DNA from: an uncultured Aquimarina sp. | Lineage (GTDB): Bacteria > Bacteroidota > Bacteroidia > Flavobacteriales > Flavobacteriaceae | Reading direction: 5' to 3' | Length of the DNA stretch: 64,000 bases | Assembly: GCA_947498935.1 (NCBI GenBank) | Contig: CANMMM010000012.1 | Location: 1 to 64,000 of the forward strand | In this document: one piece after another, positions 39,574-48,419 of the stretch | How positions within the stretch are numbered: the stretch's first letter is position 1 | Layout: every line of letters begins with the position of its first letter | Notes under the pieces: model-generated | Databases searched by the model: none | What the model saw: the letters and a program-made list of their open reading frames with translations, nothing else | What the model was told of the DNA's origin: nothing | Program-made: the position numbers and the translations under genes

Positions 39574-40704
39574 TTAATCGTAGTATTCTATTTCTCTTTT
39601 TATATAGAAGTATACTCTATCTTGTGTATAGCCTCCTCCTGTTTTTCGTATCTCGCAGCGAATCCAATTACCGTATTCATCTGGTTCTATATAGGTATAG
39701 GTATATACCCCAGAACTCAGTTTTAAATACACTCTTTGCCCCAATTCATTATATTTTTCTTCGGCAAATAGACGTCCATTGATGTCATAATACTTTGCTG
39801 TGGCAAGCTCATTGTTGTTATGATAGGTATAGGTATTATGCGATTGTAATTTTCTAGCAGAAATTTGGGTGACTTTGGTTTTATTACCGCGACTATCATA
39901 TTCAAACACTTGTTTGTCTCCTGCTAGATAATCTGTGTTATCAGGGCCTTTACCCTCTAAATACTTACCTTCATTACTGTCTGCGATTTCTCCATTGGCA
40001 TCATATTCTAAAATACTACCATCCCCTGCGGTAAATTGCTGTGATAGTAGTAGGTTATGATCATTATAGGTGTTTTTGAACCCAAAATCTACCTCATCGA
40101 TGACCTCTACGGTTTCCCTATCATTTTTATAAAAGATAAATTTTGCGTGAATATCCTCGCAATTACCATGTTGGTCATACTCAAAGGTATATACATCATT
40201 GGGCTTGGTCATAATTAAATCATTTGGATCGTAATACGCTAGATAGACCACATTGCCTTGCTGGTTATATCGCTGTGTTAATACTCGTAATGTATCTGGA
40301 CGTGACATTGCTGGACCTACATCTACATAAATAGAACTATATTTACGATATTCGATTAAAAGCGTATCATTTGCATAGATATAATGTTCTTGCATGGGTT
40401 TAATGTCCTCATAACTATACTTAGTCTTAAACCCTTTGTTATTAAACTTCATCGTAAAGGCACGCCCCGTACCTGGATCTGGATCTAATGTTGCTAAGGA
40501 CATATAAATTGTATCCTCAATGGCATCATACTGCGCTGGTCTGTATTCTTCCTTAAGACGTTTTACTTTTCCTTTTAGCCCATATAATTTCCAGTCGCTT
40601 TTCACTGGTTTTTTGGATACGGATTGCCCATTACACGCAGCTGCCAACACAGCTGTACTAATAACACCTATGAGTAGTATAAAATAGTGTCTGTTTCTCA
40701 TCAT
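39574..40704 (-). CDS. Lipoprotein with YD/RHS-like repeats, 376 aa
   Basis: The N-terminus is a lipoprotein signal (hydrophobic core, then LAAAC with Cys at residue 24), the only Sec-type signal in the giant operon. The mature chain carries repeats of the YD/RHS type: FEYDQHGNCEDIH, LEYDANGEI, FEYDSRGNKTKVTQIS, YYDINGRLFAEEKYNELGQRVYL. RHS repeats form beta-shells in much larger proteins; here only a short set is present. The residues after the Cys (NGQSVSKK) do not match the acidic surface-export signal of Bacteroidetes lipoproteins, so it may face the periplasm. It lies between the LysM gene (20 bp) and the 2436-aa gene (14 bp) and might be a tether or immunity-like partner; that is inference. 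Confidence 0.8.
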   Translation of the reverse strand: MMRNRHYFILLIGVISTAVLAAACNGQSVSKKPVKSDWKLYGLKGKVKRLKEEYRPAQYDAIEDTIYMSLATLDPDPGTGRAFTMKFNNKGFKTKYSYEDIKPMQEHYIYANDTLLIEYRKYSSIYVDVGPAMSRPDTLRVLTQRYNQQGNVVYLAYYDPNDLIMTKPNDVYTFEYDQHGNCEDIHAKFIFYKNDRETVEVIDEVDFGFKNTYNDHNLLLSQQFTAGDGSILEYDANGEIADSNEGKYLEGKGPDNTDYLAGDKQVFEYDSRGNKTKVTQISARKLQSHNTYTYHNNNELATAKYYDINGRLFAEEKYNELGQRVYLKLSSGVYTYTYIEPDEYGNWIRCEIRKTGGGYTQDRVYFYIKREIEYYD

Positions 40705-40724
40705 TCAATAGGTAAATTTTTCTA

Positions 40725-43700
40725 TTATTTTCCTGGATTTTTAAGTCGTTGATTTAACATCAAATTCTTGATAGCGTAGTAACTACTTACTGGATAAGGC
40801 AACAATACTAATGAAGTTGCGTCTGCCAGTACCCCTCCTGTATATCGAATCAGTTTGATAAAATCTTCTACATACTCATCATCAGGGTCTAGGATGGCTG
40901 TAGGTTTGCCTTTGTCAAAAACATCAATCTGAAAATAAATACCAATCCCCCCTGCAAATGCCAATCGTATTTTTTCTATAACGCCTAGTTTGATCTCAAA
41001 CGCTGTATTTGCATTGATTTCTGCTCCTATAGACAAGCTTAGTTCAAAGGCTTCTGCCAGATGCAATAGGATAGTTCGTATATTTCCATATGCCTTTTTC
41101 AGATAGTTATCTACAATAGAATCATAATTAATTTTCATTAATTCTGAAGTTTGCGCCAACATCCCGTCAATATCAAGCGCTTCTATAAACTTGGGCAATA
41201 TTTCGGGTATGGAAATTAATTGATCGGTAATATCTCGTTCTTCTATAAATTGATCTAGTTCTACCGCCATTTGGTTAAACAAATCTTCGATATCGCATTG
41301 TGTCTCTGTCACTCCCTGTGCTGCCAGCGCCACCACTTGGTCTATCAAGCTACCTACTTTTTGATCATAGGCTGCCATCAAGGCATCAAATTCGCGCATG
41401 TTTCCGTTAAAATTTGCTCTAGACCCCACTAATCGAATATATTTAAAGGCAAAAGAAATAACATGAATAAAGGTTTCAAACTTAAACAGTATCTCTACAT
41501 CTGTAAAAAAAGAGGCTTTTAATCCTTCTTTTAAAAACTTAGTAGCACTCGTAGTTGTAGCATTCGGTACATCTTCTGTCACTACATTGGCTTTGTCCTT
41601 TTTAAAACGTTTCTGAACACGTTTATTCATCTCGCCAGTAAGTGTCTTATTCCTATCATTACGTCTATTATATTCTACATTTTTACTACGTTTTCTGTAT
41701 TTTACCTGATCAAAAAGCTTTAGTAATGATGCTATCGTATCTGGTAATGATTCTGCCTCGATAAGCAGCAACAACTCATCGAGATTGATCATAAACTCTA
41801 TTTCTGATGCATTAGTCCCTTTTAGATCGACATCGCCTGTAAATATTTTGGCACTTATTGATTTTTGTATTTCTTCATAATCATTTGAGATAAGTACATC
41901 TTTTACAGGAAAATAATTATTATTAAATCGATGTAAGTATCCTTTTTCTTTTCTTTTGTAACTAATGCCTAATTGTATGGCCACCCCTTTTTGAAAATTG
42001 AATCCATTAAAAAACAATCTGGCATAATCTACTTTTCTGATGCCTAAAAGCGGGGCAATCATATTAAAATTATTAAATAAACTCGTTGTCCCAGAAGACA
42101 GATTTGCATTAGCCTCTACAAAGAAAGAAGTTTTGATCTCGACCGTATCAGGTATTCTACCGTCAAAATTATACAACATAGGCATATGATCATAGGTAGC
42201 ATTATATTCTACATCAAACCCTAAACCTATCCCAAGTTCTCTATTCGTATTGAGCCCTAATCTTTTGATTAGCCACCAGATGTTATCTAGGCTAAACCAA
42301 TTGAAGTTGGTTTTTCCTATTTCTGTTTCTTTCTCTACCGCCCATTGTCCATCTTCTTCTCCTACATATCCGATATAACTTTGTCCCCAAGCATTTCCCT
42401 TAATCGCAGTAGTGATTCTTGTTTTTACTAAGTATTCTGCTGGGTCTAGATTAATGACTCTGATATATTTAAGTACGTCAGTAGTTTTTGCTACAATGGC
42501 TCCAGCTGCTCCTAGTTTATCTAAGTATGAAATCATCATACTTATAAGTGCCGTATTGTTTTTGGTTACAGGGTATATATGCTCAAATAAACCTTCTACA
42601 GAAATTTTTAAATCCGCACCTGCACCGCCACCTATACCGAATTTTGCTTTATTTCTTTTTCCTTTTCCTAGTCCCACAGTAGCAGTGATACCTGCTTCTA
42701 TTCCTACATCTAACCCTGCCGCTGCCGTATTATTGGTAAATGTATTAAAAGTAAGTTCATCAGCCCGTGTAAATGAACGCCACATATAATTATCTTTACT
42801 TACATCTGCCGCTAAGGGAACCCCATATACAGGCAGTGTTATACCCGCACTCGAAAAAATACTTCCGCCACCCCCACGAGGCCAGTAGTCCTCCATCGCT
42901 TCTATAACCCACTTAAATCCATCGGTAAAAAACTTAAAAGCTTCTTCATAGACTCTTACAACATCATTCACTGTTTCTTCCACATAGTCGTCTAATGCTA
43001 TCAATGTATTATACACATCTCTTTTGAAATCTTCAATATCAAAAGACCAATCCAAGAAGGAAAGTCCATTATCATCTTCTTTTTCTTGGTACATTTCTCC
43101 TACCTTTGGTCTAAAATTTAGATGATAGAATGTAGATTCTGCAAAGGTTCTAGAGGGTAACCATATATATTCTCCTTCATTAAGGGTTATAGGAGGATTC
43201 ATTTGATCGTCAAAATTCCATCCATAAGAAGGGTTAATTTTTGCTAGTTTTTCTACAAACACCTTATAATTCAACTCATAACTATCATTATTAAAAATAT
43301 TTACATCATCTAAATGGTCAAAATCATATCGCGCAAATCCTTGTCTATTCATTCCATTATATTCCCGATCTGGTGAATTAAAATAGTAAAGCAGGTTGAC
43401 CATAAACCTAAGACGCGTATCTGGTTTCATCTCTCTATCAGGGAAAAGAAGCTCTGAGGTAAAAACCTTATATTCATCTTCGTAATAATACGTTCGTATA
43501 ATTTCGGCTAGTGTTTCTCCTTTTTTTATTTTATGTAGTTTTGCATTCGGCTCTGGTTTAGGAGGCACTTCAAATACCAATACATTCTCTTTTCTTATAA
43601 ATTTTACAAAGGAATCGGTTTCTGGATTGTAGTCGTCTGGGTTTTCTAAATTCGCAATGAAATAATCATTGATTTCATCAAATTGTTCTCCATAAAGGCT

Positions 43701-44252
43701 TTTTGCTTTGGTTGTTCCGTTATTCCCATTGGCTGTATCAAAGGTGATGATTCCATTTTCGTTTTCATACACAGTATGTTTACTGGCATTATTAATGTGC
43801 CCATCTTGATTATAAACGGTACCATCGTTTTTATTTTTGACATTAATTTTTGACAATTCATCATCTAAAAAAAATAACGTTTCTTGATTCAGGTATCCTG
43901 TGACTTCTAAGTCATTTTCTTCTTGAATACGTTCGAGCGTTTTTGTGACTTTACTATCGAATTTTTCCCGATCTAAACCCGTTGTAAAATCTATCTGTTC
44001 TATCACAGGATCATTGATATTCAACGCTTTGTTTAATGACCGAAGTGCTATTTTTAGAATCGTAACTTCTGTACCTACAGTTCCCTCATTTAAGAAATAA
44101 GCTCCATTTGTATGCCCTGAAAGGTTAAGGTAAAAACTAGAAGTATTAAAAATTGTAGATTTTAGCTTACGAGGTTGTGCTAAAAGATATTTTTCTTCAG
44201 GGTTTAAATCAGGAACTTTATCCAATGCTTTTTTAGAAATGTAAATTGCCAT
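40725..44252 (-). CDS. LysM and peptidoglycan-binding-like protein, 1175 aa, giant operon
   Basis: No signal peptide is present. Residues about 55-150 resemble a peptidoglycan-binding domain (VTILKIALRSLNKALN, VTGYLNQETLFFLDDEL). Residues about 235-375 look like a LysM domain: HKIKKGETLAEIIRTYY begins it and LNEGEYIWLPSR has the usual LysM ending, but about 100 residues are inserted between the halves. Near residues 515-560 lies a Gly/Ala-rich segment (LDVGIEAGITATVGLGKG, FGIGGGAGADLKIS) that might be membrane-active. Helical regions follow, and a second Gly-rich segment (FAGGIGIYFQIDVFDKG) lies near the C-terminus. LysM domains occur in tail-tube adaptor proteins of contractile systems as well as in wall enzymes. 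It follows the 709-aa gene by 8 bp. The function is unknown. Confidence 0.8.
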   Translation of the reverse strand: MAIYISKKALDKVPDLNPEEKYLLAQPRKLKSTIFNTSSFYLNLSGHTNGAYFLNEGTVGTEVTILKIALRSLNKALNINDPVIEQIDFTTGLDREKFDSKVTKTLERIQEENDLEVTGYLNQETLFFLDDELSKINVKNKNDGTVYNQDGHINNASKHTVYENENGIITFDTANGNNGTTKAKSLYGEQFDEINDYFIANLENPDDYNPETDSFVKFIRKENVLVFEVPPKPEPNAKLHKIKKGETLAEIIRTYYYEDEYKVFTSELLFPDREMKPDTRLRFMVNLLYYFNSPDREYNGMNRQGFARYDFDHLDDVNIFNNDSYELNYKVFVEKLAKINPSYGWNFDDQMNPPITLNEGEYIWLPSRTFAESTFYHLNFRPKVGEMYQEKEDDNGLSFLDWSFDIEDFKRDVYNTLIALDDYVEETVNDVVRVYEEAFKFFTDGFKWVIEAMEDYWPRGGGGSIFSSAGITLPVYGVPLAADVSKDNYMWRSFTRADELTFNTFTNNTAAAGLDVGIEAGITATVGLGKGKRNKAKFGIGGGAGADLKISVEGLFEHIYPVTKNNTALISMMISYLDKLGAAGAIVAKTTDVLKYIRVINLDPAEYLVKTRITTAIKGNAWGQSYIGYVGEEDGQWAVEKETEIGKTNFNWFSLDNIWWLIKRLGLNTNRELGIGLGFDVEYNATYDHMPMLYNFDGRIPDTVEIKTSFFVEANANLSSGTTSLFNNFNMIAPLLGIRKVDYARLFFNGFNFQKGVAIQLGISYKRKEKGYLHRFNNNYFPVKDVLISNDYEEIQKSISAKIFTGDVDLKGTNASEIEFMINLDELLLLIEAESLPDTIASLLKLFDQVKYRKRSKNVEYNRRNDRNKTLTGEMNKRVQKRFKKDKANVVTEDVPNATTTSATKFLKEGLKASFFTDVEILFKFETFIHVISFAFKYIRLVGSRANFNGNMREFDALMAAYDQKVGSLIDQVVALAAQGVTETQCDIEDLFNQMAVELDQFIEERDITDQLISIPEILPKFIEALDIDGMLAQTSELMKINYDSIVDNYLKKAYGNIRTILLHLAEAFELSLSIGAEINANTAFEIKLGVIEKIRLAFAGGIGIYFQIDVFDKGKPTAILDPDDEYVEDFIKLIRYTGGVLADATSLVLLPYPVSSYYAIKNLMLNQRLKNPGK

Positions 44253-44260
44253 ACTTTCAA

Positions 44261-46390
44261 TTAGTTTTTTGTGATGAGACCGGTTAAGCTAAAGTCCTCT
44301 GTATTTTCTTTTAATAAATCATAATATATTGGCCCTATGGATTCTGGAGATGAAGATATAGCAATCCCTTTTAAACCTAAATAATTACTACTAAGCACAT
44401 ATCCATCGGCATTAGGGTTTTCGGATCTAAAAGTATGTATATCTAAGTAAAACCTAAACCCATTCTCTTCATAGCCATCAACCCCTTTTCTAATTTTTTC
44501 TTGAATACTTACTAGGGTTTCATATTCTTGCTTGCTGATCGTAATAGCATCAAACCGATTGGGGTCGATTCTAAATTGGTTTTCATTAAATGGTCTTGCA
44601 TTCGCATAGTACAAGAATTCTCTATCTTCAGAAGTTTTAATATTAAATTGATTCCAAAAGGTTATATTTTCTTTGATTTTAATCAGTTTTAAGTTTCCGT
44701 TAGGTACTCTAAATGGTAGCATTTCTAGAAAACCTACACTTTTATTTTCTGGATTGTAATCAAACTCATCTAAAAAAACGGAATTTTGGTATCTTCCTTT
44801 TTTGATCAAACTCAAAGGGAAGTTTATAGTTTGATTCGTACTGTGTCCTATTTCATCTGCAAATGAAAAAAAAGTTACAGCATCTTTCTCTACAGCAATT
44901 CCGATGTTTTGCGTATAAACTTCATTAGTTTCATCTCCTGAGATATCATTTTTAAACATAATAGGGGCATTAATCGCACTATAAGTGTATACTCTAAAAT
45001 CTCCATCATCCAGTTTTTCATCTCCCAAAAGATCTTTAATATCCAAGGAGAAAGTTCCGTCCAATAAAAACTTACTCATCGAAGGTTCTGGACCAAAATT
45101 GTTTGATTTTACAGCATATTTAAAAACAAAATAATTTGCCCCAAATGTATCTTCATTTACCTTCCAACTATTGAGCTTGATTCTATCCCCGAATCGTATC
45201 TGAAAGTTATCAAATTCTCTTAAACTATTAATTTCAGTTAAGGTTGTATAGGTAGCTTGTTTTACTAAAAACTCGTGCGTAAAAGATTTGAGAAAAAAAC
45301 GATAATTAAGTCCCGAAATCCCTTTTAGGGGCAGTTGTATTTCAAAACTAGATGTATTCGATTCTAATACTTTTTTTTGATTTAATCTAATAATCGGCCA
45401 ATCATCATAATAGTTAATTTCTTCAGCTATTTCTTCATCATCTTGGGTATACATCACTTTAATCTTTTTCCCAAAATTATCGTAATAATCAAAGGAATAA
45501 TTTTGGTCATTTCTGATATCTAGATATACAACTTGTTTATTATAAAACAGCTCTACTATTTCTTTAGCATCCTTTTTTTCTGATGTATTAGTCCCTGTTG
45601 TATATACTTTTATTTTTTGCTTATGTGCTGCTGCACATCCATAGAAAGCTGCAAAATCTACATAGGTAAGTATCGCTTCTTTTTGATGCCAATGCTTAAA
45701 AAGGTTTTCTTTTGTATCATCTACTAATGGAGCTACTTCTACTATGCTCTGCAATGCTCGTGCAAATCCGAGATTGGGTTCATACCCTAGTCGGTCTTGT
45801 ACTATTTGAACGCCTGCTTCTGTACCTCCTCCAACAAACTTTCCTAATTGTGTTCCGGCTTTGACCAAAGGTAGCTGAACACCATCTTTTCTAAAAATTG
45901 CTTTTTCTAAATAAAAATCATCTGATAAAAATTGCTCTTCTGCTTCTAATGAATAGTGATACCCTACACTTGCTGCTGTAGGCTTTTGGTCACTGTTTCC
46001 TGTGTCTGCATTTATTTGACTCTGCAAATCGTATATTGTTTTTAATATATTATCAGATTTCCAGGTATCATCGGGCTCTTGTATAATTAAAGCATCGTCA
46101 AATAAGGAGCTTTTTTGAATACCTCTATACACAAAGAATTTAATCGTAGGGAAATTAAATGATGGATTACTAATGGGTAATAGTATGATATTTACTATGT
46201 TTTCATCTTGTGTTTGCTGTACGAACGGTATTCCATCTAAAACGGCTATTGAAGGGGCATCTGTTTTTAATGAAAATCTATTCTCTATTAAATATTGATT
46301 TTCTTTATCGAGCGCAGGACCAAAGGCTTGTTTTTCGCTTTGTGGATTTTCGATCGCATTATAATCCGTAAAAAAGAAGAGATCATTCAT
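44261..46390 (-). CDS. Unknown leaderless protein, first gene of giant operon, 709 aa
   Basis: I recognise no family. The 709-aa product begins MNDLFFFTDYNAIENPQSEKQAFGP, has no signal peptide or membrane helix, and is a mixture of beta-strands and polar loops rich in Asn, Asp and Phe. Two local features stand out: YVDFAAFYGCAAAHKQKIKVYTTG near residue 250, and FDAITISKQEYETLVSIQEKIRKG near residue 610. It opens the seven-gene operon, with the 31-bp shared promoter-like element about 80 bp upstream of its ATG, which supports a regulated start. Composition resembles that of the 1175- and 2436-aa neighbours, suggesting the proteins evolved together. Confidence 0.75.
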   Translation of the reverse strand: MNDLFFFTDYNAIENPQSEKQAFGPALDKENQYLIENRFSLKTDAPSIAVLDGIPFVQQTQDENIVNIILLPISNPSFNFPTIKFFVYRGIQKSSLFDDALIIQEPDDTWKSDNILKTIYDLQSQINADTGNSDQKPTAASVGYHYSLEAEEQFLSDDFYLEKAIFRKDGVQLPLVKAGTQLGKFVGGGTEAGVQIVQDRLGYEPNLGFARALQSIVEVAPLVDDTKENLFKHWHQKEAILTYVDFAAFYGCAAAHKQKIKVYTTGTNTSEKKDAKEIVELFYNKQVVYLDIRNDQNYSFDYYDNFGKKIKVMYTQDDEEIAEEINYYDDWPIIRLNQKKVLESNTSSFEIQLPLKGISGLNYRFFLKSFTHEFLVKQATYTTLTEINSLREFDNFQIRFGDRIKLNSWKVNEDTFGANYFVFKYAVKSNNFGPEPSMSKFLLDGTFSLDIKDLLGDEKLDDGDFRVYTYSAINAPIMFKNDISGDETNEVYTQNIGIAVEKDAVTFFSFADEIGHSTNQTINFPLSLIKKGRYQNSVFLDEFDYNPENKSVGFLEMLPFRVPNGNLKLIKIKENITFWNQFNIKTSEDREFLYYANARPFNENQFRIDPNRFDAITISKQEYETLVSIQEKIRKGVDGYEENGFRFYLDIHTFRSENPNADGYVLSSNYLGLKGIAISSSPESIGPIYYDLLKENTEDFSLTGLITKN

Positions 46391-46469
46391 CTTTTGTGTA
46401 TTTGTTTTGTTAGAGGATTACTAGTGTACTTGACGCTACTTTTTATAAAAAATACCAAGTACTCTATAT

Positions 46470-46500
46470 ATTAATGTCATAAGCAAGGGAAATGTTACCC
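46470..46500 (-). promoter_or_regulatory. Promoter-like element shared by RHS and giant-protein operons (site 2)
   Basis: The plus strand reads ATTAATGTC-N9-GGAAATGTTACCC, identical in both blocks and in spacing to the copy at 5614-5644. It lies 80 bp upstream of the first gene of the giant operon and points toward it (GGGTAAC block first). A T-run follows on the outer side in both copies. Confidence 0.65.
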
Positions 46501-46841
46501 TATAAAACCCTATTTTTTTGGGGCGTGTGACAATTCGTTAGCAAAAAAAGGAAGGAAAAAGGTGTGAAAAATGACGTTTTCATACTGATAGTTAGGGTTT
46601 TAAGAAGTGATTTTGATTTACTTGTATAAAATCAAGATTTGTATAAATTTAACATTTTTTTTATCAAAAACAACCCTTCATCTTCTTAAAATCAATATGA
46701 ATCGCAATATGGTGGAAAGCACTTTTTAGTCGTACTTGTTTCCCTTATTTTAGGTGATGCTACGTTATACTATAATGTGTATCTATTAACTAGGAATTGC
46801 TTTTTTGGACACCCCTTATGCTACTCCCTACACGTCATCTC

Positions 46842-46931
46842 GCGTTAGGGATAGCAGAGGAAATCCCACAGCCCCGACCTTAGGAGGGGCGAGGAATTGG
46901 AACGGATAGCCCGCCCCTTGTGGTAACGCCC
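46842..46931 (-). repeat. Intergenic repeat B2
   Basis: It is close in sequence to B1: GCGTTAGGGATAG, GGAAATCCCACAGCCCCGACC, TTAGGAGGGGCGAGG, then GGATAGCCCGCCCC and TAACGCCC. Read with the photolyase gene it starts directly after the stop codon, so it forms the 3' end of that transcript. Confidence 0.85.
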
Positions 46932-48419
46932 TTATTCCATTTTTCTAGAGGGCAGGGTGTGTTTGTGCAGGATGCGGTAGCTTTCTTTTTTTACCAAGGC
47001 GTCGTCTTTCATGCTCCATAGGGTATCGCTGGCTTTTTGGCGTGTGGTCTGCATGTCTACAATGGGCAGGGGGTAGTCTTTGCCTAGCTCGATGGTATTG
47101 AATTTCTGATCTAGGGGCGTCATCTTATAGGGTTCGTGTATAAAGGCGGTGGGAACATTGCGGAGTTCTGGCACCCATTTTTTGATGAATTCGCCTTCGG
47201 GATCGTGCTCGATACTGTTTTTTATAGGGTTATAGATCCGCAGCATATTGATGCCAGTTTCGCCTGCTTGCATTTGCAATTGCGGAAAGTGAATTCCGGG
47301 TTCGAAATCGAGGAACATACTCGAAAGATAGGCACTGGCGGCCTGCCATGGTTGCCATAGATTGTGGGTAAAGAAGGATACGACCATGGCACGCATCCTA
47401 AAATTGATATAGCCTGTTTCGCGAAGGCATCGCATGCAGGCATCGATCAGTGGATAGCCTGTTTGCCCTTCTTGCCAAGCGATCTGATAGCGCTCGGAGA
47501 TCTTTTTTTTGAGTCGGTGGTATCCTTTATTGATACTCTCGAACTCCATGGTGTCTTCCATTTCGAATTTTTGTACAAAATGCACTTGCCAATGCAGTCG
47601 AGAGGCAAAGGCATCGATCTGCCGTTTGTTTTTGGCAGTTTTTCGGAATTCCATGGCGTACTGCCATACCTGCCGAATGGAAATATTGCCCCATGCGATG
47701 TAGGGCGACAGCCGGCTGCACCCCTTACGCGCCAAGGAGGGTTTGGAGATATGGTAACTGTACTGCTGGTAGCGCCCTTGGTGTAAGAACGAGCGTAGGT
47801 ACTTCATCGCCATCGTACTACCGCCTTTCTGGAAGTTCGGAGTCTCGGGCGTCGCTAAATCCATCACCTGAAATACCTCGGCTACCTGTGCCAGGGTGTC
47901 TAGCGGGATAAAACGGGCTGCTTCCAATGGACAGTGTGCCAGCGGGGCTGCCATGTAGCGCTCGCAATCTTCTCGCCACGTCGCTCTGTTTTGTAGGCCT
48001 CTCTGGATACCATTATTGCCACTCTCTACCCATTGGATGAGGTTGTTTTTGCAAAAGGCTTTAAAATTTTTATCGCGCTCATAGGTGATTCTAATGCCTG
48101 TTTCTTGATGCGAAAAGACGGTGTGTATTTTCCAAAATTGCTGTAAGGTGCCGAGTGTTTTTAAGACCTCGGAGGATACGGTGAGTACCTGCGTATTATA
48201 GGGAGCTAATTGGGCATTGATGTCTACCAAGGATTGCTTGATAAAATTCCAATGCCGCTCGCTATAGTGACGGTCTTGTAGGAGTGAGTGCTCGAATACA
48301 TAGAGCAACAATATGGGTAGCCCTGCGGCGATGGCATGCTGTAGCGCTTCATTGTCCTGCAATCGAAGATCGCGCTTAAACCAAACGATATTGATGGGCT
48401 GTTTTTTATTAATAGGCAT
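46932..48419 (-). CDS. FAD-dependent cryptochrome/photolyase family protein
   Basis: Photolyases use blue light to repair UV-induced pyrimidine dimers; cryptochromes are related light sensors. The N-terminal antenna domain starts NIVWFKRDLRLQDNEALQHA. The C-terminal FAD domain has SRLSPYIAWGNISIRQVW, FASRLHWQVHFVQKFEME, GYPLIDACMRCLRETGYINFRMRAMVVSFFTHNLW, and MLRIYNPIKNSIEHDPEGEFIKKWVPEL. These are hallmarks of the DNA-photolyase FAD fold. I chose the ATG at 48419, which overlaps the upstream gene by 11 bp and gives the usual beginning; an ATG at 48446 would add nine residues. It is the third photolyase-family gene of one operon. CPD repair is likeliest, but the subclass cannot be fixed by eye. 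Confidence 0.93.
   Translation of the reverse strand: MPINKKQPINIVWFKRDLRLQDNEALQHAIAAGLPILLLYVFEHSLLQDRHYSERHWNFIKQSLVDINAQLAPYNTQVLTVSSEVLKTLGTLQQFWKIHTVFSHQETGIRITYERDKNFKAFCKNNLIQWVESGNNGIQRGLQNRATWREDCERYMAAPLAHCPLEAARFIPLDTLAQVAEVFQVMDLATPETPNFQKGGSTMAMKYLRSFLHQGRYQQYSYHISKPSLARKGCSRLSPYIAWGNISIRQVWQYAMEFRKTAKNKRQIDAFASRLHWQVHFVQKFEMEDTMEFESINKGYHRLKKKISERYQIAWQEGQTGYPLIDACMRCLRETGYINFRMRAMVVSFFTHNLWQPWQAASAYLSSMFLDFEPGIHFPQLQMQAGETGINMLRIYNPIKNSIEHDPEGEFIKKWVPELRNVPTAFIHEPYKMTPLDQKFNTIELGKDYPLPIVDMQTTRQKASDTLWSMKDDALVKKESYRILHKHTLPSRKME

Larger units (their letters stand above)
46391..46931. other. Intergenic region: promoter of the giant operon and repeat B2
   Basis: About 540 bp with no gene. 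From the operon side it holds the shared 31-bp element (46470-46500), an AT-rich stretch, and repeat B2 (46842-46931), which touches the stop codon of the photolyase gene. Confidence 0.8.

Noticed and set aside
21510..46390. Prophage
   Set aside because: Fibre-like motifs are present, but no terminase, portal, capsid, tape measure, lysis or integrase gene, and no attachment sites, were seen.
47364..47786. A 140-aa plus-strand gene opposite the photolyase gene
   Set aside because: It is fully antisense to conserved photolyase motifs and has no recognisable family.
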